27,409 nt of DNA, taken from assembly GCA_964456445.1 (NCBI GenBank), contig CAYWBI010000031.1:1-27409 (forward strand), given 5' to 3'. The notes under the pieces were generated by a model. It saw only the letters and a program-made list of their open reading frames with translations. It was not told the origin of the DNA and did not search any database. The stretch comes from CAYWBI01 sp964456445 (GTDB lineage: Bacteria; Calditrichota; Calditrichia; Calditrichales; J004). The position numbers were made by a program, and so were the translations under genes. Below, piece after piece: positions 7,837 through 16,815 of this stretch (within the stretch, counting starts at the first letter, position 1; each line of letters starts with the position of its first letter).

Positions 7837-8127
7837 TTAAACAAATAGGTGGGCTTTGGGGGGAGATTTATTGGAAATAGTGGATGTTATGCAAACGGCT
7901 ACGGACTTGTGTTCGTCAACTTTGAAACTTATCGAATTTAATAAATTAACATTCAATGCATCCAGCAAGTTAACAGGCACATCACTATTTACAACTATAC
8001 TTATAATATAAGCGGGACAATCGGGTGTTTCTTCACCATTTATCGGATGATTGTGCCAATTGCTTCCCACAATTGTCACACTTAGTAAAAACACAATTAA
8101 ACTGTATGCGGTGATTCTTTTCATCAT
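7837..8127 (-). CDS. Small exported protein with His/Cys motif
   Basis: A 96-residue protein of no named family. Residues 1-22 are a signal peptide or membrane anchor. A short segment WHNHPINGEETPDCPAY follows, then a mostly hydrophobic stretch, one more Cys (VCIT) and a C-terminal SPPKAHLFV. The arrangement of His, Cys and a terminal APP/SPP-like motif resembles small exported proteins often found beside metal transporters, so metal binding is plausible but unproven. It lies 179 bases upstream of the porin gene on the same strand. Two adjacent methionines (8127 and 8124) can both serve as start; the ribosome binding site is weak. Confidence 0.6.
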   Translation of the reverse strand: MMKRITAYSLIVFLLSVTIVGSNWHNHPINGEETPDCPAYIISIVVNSDVPVNLLDALNVNLLNSISFKVDEHKSVAVCITSTISNKSPPKAHLFV

Positions 8128-8539
8128 AAGCCTAAATCATTCAATACGCTAACTTAATCTTTCTGTATAAGATTTGCAATATCCCGTTGCGATCAACGAC
8201 TATTTGACAATTAGCATAACATCGTTTACACTTTTAATTCATTTTGTCCTATCCCCAGTTTTGGGTGAGGGCTATGCCAAAATGAATTAAAATCAATTAG
8301 TTGTAAATAAGTATCCTAATATGGTTATTACTATAATACGCCAATTTGACTGTAAACGATGTTGTGCTATTTATGAACTATTATCTAAAAGCTTCGGATA
8401 AATGTCCTATGTTTATAATTATGCTCTTAATTTTTAATTCCCCTTAGGTTGGTTATATTGAAAAAATCAATAATCATAAAACTTTTTCGCGTTGGCTACG
8501 CCGGTTGTTCATCCATTTACTTCATACAGGAGGCTCCAC
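8128..8539. other. Divergent intergenic region between the metal block and the M1 peptidase
   Basis: This 412-base gap must hold the promoters for the minus-strand small exported gene and the plus-strand peptidase. It contains the nested inverted repeats at 8212-8369. The remainder is AT-rich with no coding frame. AGGAGG at 8528-8533 is the peptidase ribosome binding site. Confidence 0.6.
8212..8369. repeat. Nested long inverted repeats, attC-like
   Basis: Outer arms: 19 bases at 8212-8230 (TAGCATAACATCGTTTACA) pair with 8351-8369, with one mismatch. Inner arms: a perfect 15-base pair at 8232-8246 (TTTTAATTCATTTTG) and 8278-8292, enclosing a 31-base loop that itself holds CCCA/TGGG. The outer left arm contains GCATAAC and the right arm ends GTTGTGC, which are close to the RYYYAAC...GTTRRRY ends of integron attC sites; the length of about 155 bases is at the long end for attC. 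No integrase gene is in the window. It could equally be a MITE-like remnant. Confidence 0.7.
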
Positions 8540-11380
8540 ATGCGTCATATCTTGATCATCCTGACCACTTTTCTCACTTTTCTTTCCGCTCAGGAACAAT
8601 CCTACTTTCAACAGCATGTTGATTACAAAATTGATGTAATCCTAAATGTGAAAACCCAGACTTACACCGGCAGCGAAAGACTGATCTACACCAACAACTC
8701 GCCGGATGTTCTTTCATTTATCTGGGTACATCTTTATCCCAACGCATATAAAAATGAAAGCACTCCATTCGCCAAACAAGCGGCGGCGCAGGGCAGGGAC
8801 ATTTTCCACTTTTCTTCAAAAGAAGAACGCGGCTATATCAACCTAAACAGCGTAAAGTCCGGTGGCACAGAGCTAAAATGGCAATATAAACCCGACGCCA
8901 TTGACGAAGCCAAAATCATGCTGCCAAAGGCATTACAGCCGGGCCAGAGCATAACCATCAACTTTAAATTTGATGCCAAATTCCCTATTGTATTCTCCCG
9001 GATGGGCCATACAAAAGGCCGTTATTTTGCGGCCAGCCAATGGTACCCAAAACCGGTTGTATATGACCGTTTTGGCTGGCACCCGGATTCTTATCTCGAT
9101 ATGGGCGAGTTTTATGGTGAATTTGGTGATTTTGATGTGAGCGTTACATTGCCCCAAAATTATGTGATCGATGCCACCGGGATGTTGCAGTACAATCCTG
9201 AAGAAGAGGCCTTTATGGATTCCATTGTGGCGGACACGCGCAAACTTACGTCCATCAAAGACGAAGACAAACGTAAAAATTATTGGCAAGAATGGAAGAA
9301 ACAACATCGTTTAAAAACCGATCTGACCAAGTTGAAAACCGTCCGTTTTAAGGCCCACAACGTACATGACTTTGCCTGGTTTAGCGGAGAGGACTATATG
9401 GTGCACCGTAAAATCCAGAAAAATGGCGTATTGACCAACGTGCTCGCCCTGCCTAAAAATGCCTGGGATTGGCGCCACGTAACGGAATATGTAGCTAAAA
9501 CCCTGGACTTTTACGGAATGCGCGTCGGTAAGTATCAATATCCCAAAGCATCCGTGGTGGATGGTTCACTGGCGGCGGGCGGCGGCATGGAATATCCAAT
9601 GATAACCGTAATTTCAGCCAGCTATATTTCATTTGCCCGTCTGCTGGAAATGGTGGTCATGCACGAAGTAGGCCATAATTGGTTCTATGGCATGTTAGGT
9701 TCCAACGAGAGGGCCTCTACTTTTATGGATGAAGGAAATAATGATTTTACCGAATGGAAGTACATGGAACATTATTATGGCCGCAACAACATGACCATGT
9801 TCGATAGTCTGCTTGGTAAATGGAACACCCTGTCGGATTTAGGCGAGTGGGACACCCACTATCTCCTCTATGGTCTGCTGGCAAGACAGCACCGCGACTT
9901 GCCCTTAAATCTGCCTGCAAATGCCTATACCCGGTCCACTTATAGCGGAATCAATTATTCGAAATCCGGGTTTATGCTGCGGGCCCTTGAGTGGACGCTT
10001 ACCGAACCCGTCTTCATTCATGCAATGCATGTATATTTCGATCGTTGGAACGGCAAACATCCCACGGTTGATGATTTTTGGCAAGCCATGGAAGATGTTT
10101 CCGGGATGGATTTAAAAACCTTCCATCATGAATGGATGGAAACCACCCACAGCAATGATTTTGTGATCGATGATAAAAAGACCACGGCCTCGAACAATGG
10201 GTACATCACCAAAGTTTGGCTTGCCAACAAAGGGGATATGGCGCCGTTGCCCGTACCGGTAAACCTGGTCACCGCTTCCGGTGATACACTCGAACAACGC
10301 TGGAACGGTAACCCGGCGTCGCCGGTCGCTTTCCATCATCAAAACCCTAAGACCCACGTCGAAGTCAATCTGGACCGTAACCTTTTTGAAACCAGCTACC
10401 TTAACAATGCCTCCTTCCCAAAAGTTGACATCCGTTTTCTCGATCCGATCCCGTCGTTTACGGAATATAAGGGTATGTATTATCCATTGATCAGCTATGA
10501 ATATTTTAAGGATAAGACACGCTTAGGCCTGGGATTGTGGCTTGGCAACCCAATAACCATGCAAAACTTCATTACCGCCAATGCCTATTATGGCACGGGT
10601 TCCGGTGCGTATGGTTATCATCTGGGCTACACAAACAGATTCCCCGGCTTCATAGGTAATTTTAGCGACATTTCCGTGCAGGCAAATGATAAAGACGGGC
10701 TGCGTTTGTTTCATACAGGTTTATCGATAATGTTTTTAAATCCGCGTAACCCCGATTATGGCTATGGTGTCGATATCAATGCTGCAAATGTGAATCTTTA
10801 TGATCAGGTTTATAATGAACCCGGTATTTATCAAAAGGCCCGTTATACCACGCTGACCCTGGCTTTCCATAATAATTACCGCTCCATGTTATCCGGTTTT
10901 AATAGCCGACTGCGTATGGAGAAGGCCTTTAAAGTGGATGGTGGACAAACAGATTATAGCAAACTGGAAATTTCGGCTTTGTATTTCCGCAGACTCAGTA
11001 AACGCATAAAGGTAAAGGCTGATGTTTATTTAGGATCGGTTACGGGAAATAATATTCCCATACAGGAAATGATTTTTGCCGGCGGTGGCGTGGACGCCAA
11101 ACATCAGCATTTTACGCCGGGCTATCGGGGAGATGTGGCCCCTTTGCGCGGCTTTACATTTTTAAACGGTATGAACATGTTAGGCTATAGTAATGTAAAT
11201 CGCTCCTTCCTGCGTAACAACAGCGGATTTTCGTCCGGGCTTGAAGTTACCCTGCCCTATATCCCTGCCATNNNNNNNNNNNNNNNNNNNNNNNNNNNNN
11301 NNNNNNNNNNNNNNNNNNNNNNNNNNNNNNNNNNNNNNNNNNNNNNNNNNNNNNNNNNNNNNNNNNNNNNNCAGGATTAA
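8540..11380 (+). CDS. M1 family metallopeptidase with C-terminal beta-barrel-like region (interrupted by assembly gap)
   Basis: A secreted zinc aminopeptidase-type protein. The ATG at 8540 follows AGGAGG and opens a signal peptide (MRHILIILTTFLTFLSAQ); an in-frame TTG at 8492 is rejected. The M1 signature is complete: GGGMEY (residues 347-352, a GAMEN variant) and HEVGHNW with H375, E376, H379 plus E398 exactly 18 residues on. From about residue 600 the sequence changes to strand-like, aromatic-rich segments, and GYRGDVAPLRGF near the end resembles the last part of Omp85/surface-antigen barrels. The coding sequence runs into 100 N at 11272. If the gap length kept frame, the protein would end Q-D-stop at 11380. 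The final residues are unknown. Confidence 0.88.
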   Translation: MRHILIILTTFLTFLSAQEQSYFQQHVDYKIDVILNVKTQTYTGSERLIYTNNSPDVLSFIWVHLYPNAYKNESTPFAKQAAAQGRDIFHFSSKEERGYINLNSVKSGGTELKWQYKPDAIDEAKIMLPKALQPGQSITINFKFDAKFPIVFSRMGHTKGRYFAASQWYPKPVVYDRFGWHPDSYLDMGEFYGEFGDFDVSVTLPQNYVIDATGMLQYNPEEEAFMDSIVADTRKLTSIKDEDKRKNYWQEWKKQHRLKTDLTKLKTVRFKAHNVHDFAWFSGEDYMVHRKIQKNGVLTNVLALPKNAWDWRHVTEYVAKTLDFYGMRVGKYQYPKASVVDGSLAAGGGMEYPMITVISASYISFARLLEMVVMHEVGHNWFYGMLGSNERASTFMDEGNNDFTEWKYMEHYYGRNNMTMFDSLLGKWNTLSDLGEWDTHYLLYGLLARQHRDLPLNLPANAYTRSTYSGINYSKSGFMLRALEWTLTEPVFIHAMHVYFDRWNGKHPTVDDFWQAMEDVSGMDLKTFHHEWMETTHSNDFVIDDKKTTASNNGYITKVWLANKGDMAPLPVPVNLVTASGDTLEQRWNGNPASPVAFHHQNPKTHVEVNLDRNLFETSYLNNASFPKVDIRFLDPIPSFTEYKGMYYPLISYEYFKDKTRLGLGLWLGNPITMQNFITANAYYGTGSGAYGYHLGYTNRFPGFIGNFSDISVQANDKDGLRLFHTGLSIMFLNPRNPDYGYGVDINAANVNLYDQVYNEPGIYQKARYTTLTLAFHNNYRSMLSGFNSRLRMEKAFKVDGGQTDYSKLEISALYFRRLSKRIKVKADVYLGSVTGNNIPIQEMIFAGGGVDAKHQHFTPGYRGDVAPLRGFTFLNGMNMLGYSNVNRSFLRNNSGFSSGLEVTLPYIPAXXXXXXXXXXXXXXXXXXXXXXXXXXXXXXXXXXQD
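11272..11371. other. Assembly gap of 100 N
   Basis: Exactly 100 undetermined bases, the usual placeholder for a scaffold join of unknown size. It hides the C-terminus of the M1 protein and possibly more sequence, so adjacency of the peptidase and the sensor kinase is not proven. Confidence 0.98.
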
Positions 11381-11432
11381 AGAAGGAATATATTCAGACG
11401 ATTCTGTATGCTTTAAGAATTCAGGATCATGG

Positions 11433-14400
11433 ATGTACCAAATACTTTTCCTCTTGATTTTTTGTGCGCCGCTGATTGCCCAGGATGGAGTAAAAAACTT
11501 ATCCAGCAGGCGTGGTATCCCCTTTCATCAAACATATTCACAGGAGGATTATCATGCCGGACCGCAAAACTGGTCCATTACCCAGGACAAACGGGGCATT
11601 ATGTATGTGGGCAACAGTTATGGAATCCTTGAGTTTGACGGTGTAAACTGGCGACTGATCGAAACCCCCACCGGTACCGATGTTTATGTTGTGGCCGCTG
11701 ACCCGTCTGACGTGGTATATGCCGGGCTGTACAACGACTTTGGCCTTATCACCGCCGGACGACACAGCACCCCGGTTTACAAATCCCTAACTGACTCTAT
11801 TACGTATGATTTTGGACAAGTTGTATCTATTGTTCCTTATAAAGAAGATGTTTATTTTTTTACAACTAAAAACCTTTATAAATATGACGGTAAGAAAGTT
11901 ACCGAAATATTTAAAAACAGGTTTTTCTCCTACCTGGGTATTTTGAACAACCACATGCTTATTCAGGAGATGAATGCCCCATACCCCATTTTTACCATGG
12001 CCGACAGCGGGTTGGTGATACTGAAGGGACTGGAAAAAATACAATCCATTAAATTAAGATTATTGCCTTTAAACAAACAGTCATCTTTAATTGCCACCTA
12101 TGACGGTCACTTTTTTAACTATAATGGCCATACTGTGCGCGAAATAAAAACCGATTTTCAGAACTTGTTCAAATCGGCAAACTTTAACCAGATTATTGCG
12201 TTGGGCAAAAACCTATTTGCGCTGCTTATCGATCCCTATGGCGTGGTTATTATGAATGGAAATGGGCAGCATATCTATTCCATCGACATTGCCTCCAACC
12301 TGCTTTCAGACACTCCGCTCGGCTTGTTTAACGACAAACAAAATGGTTTATGGGTCGGCAGTAATACCGGCATAGACCATTTTGAAATATCATCGGCATA
12401 CACCGCTCTTTTTGCCAATACCGGCATCCGCGGTTCCATATCAGCCATTGGCCGTCTTGACGACGATATTTATGTGGCTACGCTTGGCAGGTTTTATCGT
12501 ATCAATAAAAACATGAATTCAAAATTAAAATTTGACCCTGATTTTAAAAAACGCTTTGCAATTCACCCTTTGCCTACGGCTTTTGGCTGGAACTGGGACA
12601 TGTTACAGAAGGACGGCCAACTGCTAATGGTTGGAGAAAAAGGCCTGATCTCCATAAACAAAGAACACCGTTTAACTTTTGAATTTCCCAATGATTACCT
12701 TATGGCGATTGCCGCATCTAAGCGCTATTCAAAACGGATCTACACGCTCAGCGCGGATTCACTATACGTTTTTAAAAAAGTTTCAGACCACTGGAAAAAA
12801 CAGTTCACACACCCTACTTCCATTTCAGGTGGATATAAAGTAGTTGAAACCAGTGATAATTCCGTCTGGTTTGATTCGTATGAGCACGGATTTTTTTGTT
12901 TAAAATTAAAGGAAGACGGCCGCCCGGACACCTTAATCAATTACACAACAAAGGACGGACTGCCACGTAATAATTTCAATTATTTAATACCGCTTGACAA
13001 CAAGCTACATTTTTTTACAATTGACGGTCTATACAGTTTTAATGAAGAAAGCTCTCCCCCTTTTAGCAAGGACACAACATCCGCCCTGGGAAAAATTGCG
13101 GCCAACCGTATCATCACAAAGGCATTTAGCGACGCAAAAGGAATGTACTATTTCTCCACACGTGACAGTTTGCTTGTCTATAAAATTAATTCAAATGGCC
13201 AACCAACCCAAATGAACGCTACCATGGCCCGGTTAAAAAACCAACCTGTAGAATGTATGCTGTTTGGAGCGAATGGTAAAACATGGATTGGCACAACAAA
13301 GGGTGTAGTTATATACAACCCGGATTATGCAATCCCGGCGATAAAAACATTAAACACGCTATTGCGTAAAGTCCAATTCGGACACCGGCCATTTTTTAAT
13401 GGCTTGGTTAAAAAGCGGGGCAATAAATTATTTATCCCCATAAAAGAAACGGATAACCCTTACCACCCGATCCCATTCAAAGACAATACGGTAACTTTTT
13501 CGTTTGCATTAACCAATTATGATCAGCTTTCGGCAAATCAATATCAATACTGGCTGGAGGGTTTCGAGAAAAAATGGTCGGACTGGGACAAATTAACAAC
13601 AAAGGAATATTCGTTTTTGCCCCCTGGCAAATATTCTTTTCATATCAGGGGACGTGACGCCGACCATATTGTTGGGGATGAAACAGTTTTTCCTTTTGAG
13701 GTTCTTAAACCATGGTATCAAACCAACTTGGCATTTCTTATATATGTCTTAATTCTTATTGTATGTGTATATATTATTGTAAAACTCAGGTCTTCCGGTC
13801 TGGAAAAATTAGTGGCAAAACGTACCAGGGAATTAACCGATTCCAACCACCGCCTGGTTGAGGCCAAAGCAGAGGCCGAACAGGCCACACGGTCAAAATC
13901 ACTCTTCCTGGCCAATATGAGCCATGAAATCCGCACACCGCTCAATGGCGTAATGGGGATGAACCAATTGTTAAAAATGACAAACCCCAGTGACGAACAG
14001 GCCGAATATATAGAGGCGATCCGTATCAGTGGGGATTCGTTGCTTACAATAATTAATGACATACTGGATTTTTCTAAAATTGAGGCAGGCCGACTAAAAC
14101 TCGAAAATATCCCTTTTAACCTGAACGCATTATTAAATAATATCTTTAAGATGATTAAAGTACATAGTGATACAAAAGGGCTTGATCTACAACTTGATAT
14201 TCATCCTTCGGTACCGGAAGTGATAAATAGCGATCCTACGCGGTTGCAACAGATCCTTTTAAATTTTTGCAACAATGCCGTAAAATTTACCGAGCATGGG
14301 GGCATTTTTATAAAAGTTGCCCCGGTAACAACGCCGATTAATAAATGCCCCAAAAATTTTATCACTCTGCGTTTTTCGGTGAAGGATACCGGGATCGGCA

Positions 14401-15041
14401 TTCCAAAGTCAAAACAAAGTCATATATTTGAAAGTTTTTCACAAGCGGACACTACGACAACCCGCAAATTTGGCGGCACGGGTCTTGGCCTGGCAATAAG
14501 CAAAAGGTTAGCTGAACTGATGCAGGGCGAGGTGGGGTTGGACAGCACGCCCGGAAAAGGTTCTGTTTTTTGGCTTGCTTTATGCTTATCCCCCGGTAAG
14601 ATGCCGTTTGAAAAAAAACCGGCTCAAAAACAAAAACCGATAGCTACTTCCGAGACCAACCGGAACCGTGCAAAAATACTCCTGGCCGAGGACAATCCTA
14701 TAAATCAAAAATTAATGATCCGTATTTTTGAGAAACATGCAATAAATGCTGATTTGGTGGAAAATGGGCTGGAAGCATTGAACAAAATGAAAGAAACAAA
14801 ATATGACCTCATCCTGATGGATATTCAGATGCCGGTTTTGGATGGTTATGAAACCACGCGCAAGATCAGAAATATCGAAAAGGGGACAGGAACATATATA
14901 CCTATAATTGCATTGACGGCAAATGCCGTAAAGGGCGACCGGGAACGCTGCATTAATGCGGGCATGGACGGATACCTGTCCAAACCGATTATTGTACAGG
15001 AATTGTTGAACAAGATTAATAATTACACAAACCATAAGTAA
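11433..15041 (+). CDS. Hybrid sensor histidine kinase with periplasmic two-component propeller
   Basis: A 1202-residue membrane sensor. After a signal peptide (YQILFLLIFCAPLIAQ), residues about 40-680 form repeats of the regulator-propeller type (for example GLWVGSNTGIDHF, KTWIGTTKGVVIYNP). A Y_Y_Y domain follows (about 685-755, FEKKWSDWDKLT), then one membrane helix (about 766-788) and a short coiled coil. The kinase core has the H-box with H831 (MSHEIRTPLNGV), N-box (NFCNNAVKFT), DTGIGIP and GGTGLGLAIS. A C-terminal receiver domain has acidic pair ED, phosphoacceptor D1130 (MDIQMPVLDG) and SKPI. There is no AraC-type DNA-binding domain, so output needs a separate Hpt and regulator. The start at 11433 has AGGA six bases upstream. 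Confidence 0.93.
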   Translation: MYQILFLLIFCAPLIAQDGVKNLSSRRGIPFHQTYSQEDYHAGPQNWSITQDKRGIMYVGNSYGILEFDGVNWRLIETPTGTDVYVVAADPSDVVYAGLYNDFGLITAGRHSTPVYKSLTDSITYDFGQVVSIVPYKEDVYFFTTKNLYKYDGKKVTEIFKNRFFSYLGILNNHMLIQEMNAPYPIFTMADSGLVILKGLEKIQSIKLRLLPLNKQSSLIATYDGHFFNYNGHTVREIKTDFQNLFKSANFNQIIALGKNLFALLIDPYGVVIMNGNGQHIYSIDIASNLLSDTPLGLFNDKQNGLWVGSNTGIDHFEISSAYTALFANTGIRGSISAIGRLDDDIYVATLGRFYRINKNMNSKLKFDPDFKKRFAIHPLPTAFGWNWDMLQKDGQLLMVGEKGLISINKEHRLTFEFPNDYLMAIAASKRYSKRIYTLSADSLYVFKKVSDHWKKQFTHPTSISGGYKVVETSDNSVWFDSYEHGFFCLKLKEDGRPDTLINYTTKDGLPRNNFNYLIPLDNKLHFFTIDGLYSFNEESSPPFSKDTTSALGKIAANRIITKAFSDAKGMYYFSTRDSLLVYKINSNGQPTQMNATMARLKNQPVECMLFGANGKTWIGTTKGVVIYNPDYAIPAIKTLNTLLRKVQFGHRPFFNGLVKKRGNKLFIPIKETDNPYHPIPFKDNTVTFSFALTNYDQLSANQYQYWLEGFEKKWSDWDKLTTKEYSFLPPGKYSFHIRGRDADHIVGDETVFPFEVLKPWYQTNLAFLIYVLILIVCVYIIVKLRSSGLEKLVAKRTRELTDSNHRLVEAKAEAEQATRSKSLFLANMSHEIRTPLNGVMGMNQLLKMTNPSDEQAEYIEAIRISGDSLLTIINDILDFSKIEAGRLKLENIPFNLNALLNNIFKMIKVHSDTKGLDLQLDIHPSVPEVINSDPTRLQQILLNFCNNAVKFTEHGGIFIKVAPVTTPINKCPKNFITLRFSVKDTGIGIPKSKQSHIFESFSQADTTTTRKFGGTGLGLAISKRLAELMQGEVGLDSTPGKGSVFWLALCLSPGKMPFEKKPAQKQKPIATSETNRNRAKILLAEDNPINQKLMIRIFEKHAINADLVENGLEALNKMKETKYDLILMDIQMPVLDGYETTRKIRNIEKGTGTYIPIIALTANAVKGDRERCINAGMDGYLSKPIIVQELLNKINNYTNHK

Positions 15042-15304
15042 ATTACCTTCCGGATGTTACCCCCTCAAATTATCCATCCATCTTACCGTCGTCAATCTAA
15101 GCAGTTCGGTCCAGACAATAATATTGGACAAGCGAAAGTGAGGTCTTTCTATAGGCGCCTGCTTTTTCATCTTTTAAATTATTAACCATAAAATATATGT
15201 TATTAAATAATAAATAAGATATATTACCATACCTATTAGTGAAACAACTAAATTTTCAATCTAAACCATTATCAACATCTTCCCCTTTTAAAGAGACCGC
15301 CTTC

Positions 15305-16603
15305 ATGACCCCAAATAAAAACAATGAAAAAAAGAGCATCAGTCTTATTCAGGCCATTTCAATTGCCGTGGGCACCATGATCGGCGCCAGTATATTTTCG
15401 ATATTCGGCGTAGGCGCCGAAATTGCCAAACAGGATTTACCGGAAACATTTTTGCTTTCTGCTCTTTTTGCCTTTGCTGTGGCTTATTCTTATTCCAAGT
15501 TAGGCGGAAAAATTGTTTCAAATGCCGGCCCCATCGCCTATATATTAAAGGCGTTTGGGGACACCGTTGTCACGGGAAGTCTCAGTATTCTAATGTGGCT
15601 GAGCTATGTCGTTTCCATTTCCCTGTTTGCAAAAGGCTTCGCGGGTTACTTTATTCCGTTGTTTGGAATCTCTTTGTCAGCTGTAAGTTTAGGAATAACG
15701 GAAGCACTTGTTATTGCCTTTTTTACGGCACTTAATTTTTTGGGGTCCAATGCGGTTGGTAAGGCCGAATTTTATATTGTTTTAATAAAGCTGTCCATTC
15801 TGGGCGTATTTATCGTTTTTGGCTTCCTGACTATAAAGCCGGACTTGATAATTCCTTCCTTTGATACCTCGCATGCAAGCGGACTCATTCATGCTTCGGT
15901 AATATTTTTCCTTTCCTACATGGGCTTTGGGCTGGTGACCAATATCTCCGAGAACATGGAGAACCCAAAAAAAAATGTCCCGAAAGCAATCATCATTAGT
16001 ATAATTATTGTTTCTATTGTATATGTATCGGTGGCGCTTGTTGCCATTGGCAACCTTCCCCTGCAAACACTTATCGCATCACAGGACAATGCGCTTGCTG
16101 TTGCGGCAAAACCCTTTCTTGGTAAGTTCGGGTTTTTGCTTATTTCTATTGGTGCTTTATTTTCCATATCCTCCGCACTTAATGCAACCCTCTATGGTGG
16201 AGCGAATGTTGCTTATTCCTTTGCCAGGGAAGGCGAATTACCAGAATTCTTTGAGCGTAAGGAATGGTTTGGAACAACCGAAGGCCTGTACATCACAGCC
16301 GGGTTAGGTTTAGTCTTTGCCTTGCTTTTTAATGTAGAGGGCATCGCAGCCATAACCAGCTCGGTTTTCACCGTGATCTATATTTTTGTTCTTCTTGCAC
16401 ATTTAAAAATGATTAGGGAAATCGGTGGCAATAAAGTAATCGTTTTTATAAACCTTTTAATTATAACCCTTGTTTTTATTTTATTGTTGTACTATCAGTG
16501 GGTCGGTCAGCGTTCTGTTTTTTACGGTACAATTCTTACATTTATCGTTTCCTTTATTGTTGAATATTTATACCGGGTGGTAACGAAACGGGAATTTAAA
16601 TAG
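15305..16603 (+). CDS. APC-superfamily amino acid permease
   Basis: A 432-residue inner-membrane transporter of the amino acid-polyamine-organocation family. The first membrane helix carries the family motif GTMIGASIFSIFG (residues 23-35), the substrate-binding break of helix 1. About twelve hydrophobic segments follow, with GFGLVTNISENMENPKKNVP (residues about 203-222), the typical helix 6 to loop motif. The ATG at 15305 is chosen because the membrane domain begins soon after; a GTG at 15239 would add 22 residues and cannot be excluded, as neither has a strong ribosome binding site. It stands alone between the kinase and the ATPase genes. The substrate is not predictable. Confidence 0.88.
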   Translation: MTPNKNNEKKSISLIQAISIAVGTMIGASIFSIFGVGAEIAKQDLPETFLLSALFAFAVAYSYSKLGGKIVSNAGPIAYILKAFGDTVVTGSLSILMWLSYVVSISLFAKGFAGYFIPLFGISLSAVSLGITEALVIAFFTALNFLGSNAVGKAEFYIVLIKLSILGVFIVFGFLTIKPDLIIPSFDTSHASGLIHASVIFFLSYMGFGLVTNISENMENPKKNVPKAIIISIIIVSIVYVSVALVAIGNLPLQTLIASQDNALAVAAKPFLGKFGFLLISIGALFSISSALNATLYGGANVAYSFAREGELPEFFERKEWFGTTEGLYITAGLGLVFALLFNVEGIAAITSSVFTVIYIFVLLAHLKMIREIGGNKVIVFINLLIITLVFILLLYYQWVGQRSVFYGTILTFIVSFIVEYLYRVVTKREFK

Positions 16604-16766
16604 ATTTCAATTTATAAATTATTTAACCATGCTTTGCAGGTGAGATACTTACACTTTATCAATGGTTCAATTCGGTCTTCTCAGTAATTTATTTGATATT
16701 GACCTGATTTAAGTACGGAATAAGTATCTGTAACCCAAGCTGCGACTCTTCATCAAAAATTCATAA

Positions 16767-16790
16767 AACTATTTTATACTGTAAATAGTT
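16767..16790 (+). promoter_or_regulatory. Operator-like palindrome around a -10 element before the P-type ATPase
   Basis: Perfect 8-base arms AACTATTT and AAATAGTT flank TATACTGT. The spacer contains TATACT (16775-16780), a near-consensus -10 box. The palindrome ends 26 bases before the ATPase start codon. A repressor dimer bound here would cover the promoter. No good -35 is seen, and the regulator is unknown. Confidence 0.5.
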
Positions 16791-16815
16791 GACACTACAA
16801 AAGGAGTTTGATGAG

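Noticed and set aside
8492..8539. Earlier TTG start for the M1 peptidase
   Set aside because: It adds 16 residues ahead of a clear signal peptide and lacks a binding site, while ATG 8540 has AGGAGG.
15186..15235. AT-rich partial palindrome upstream of the permease
   Set aside because: Arms of only five bases in very AT-rich DNA, expected by chance.
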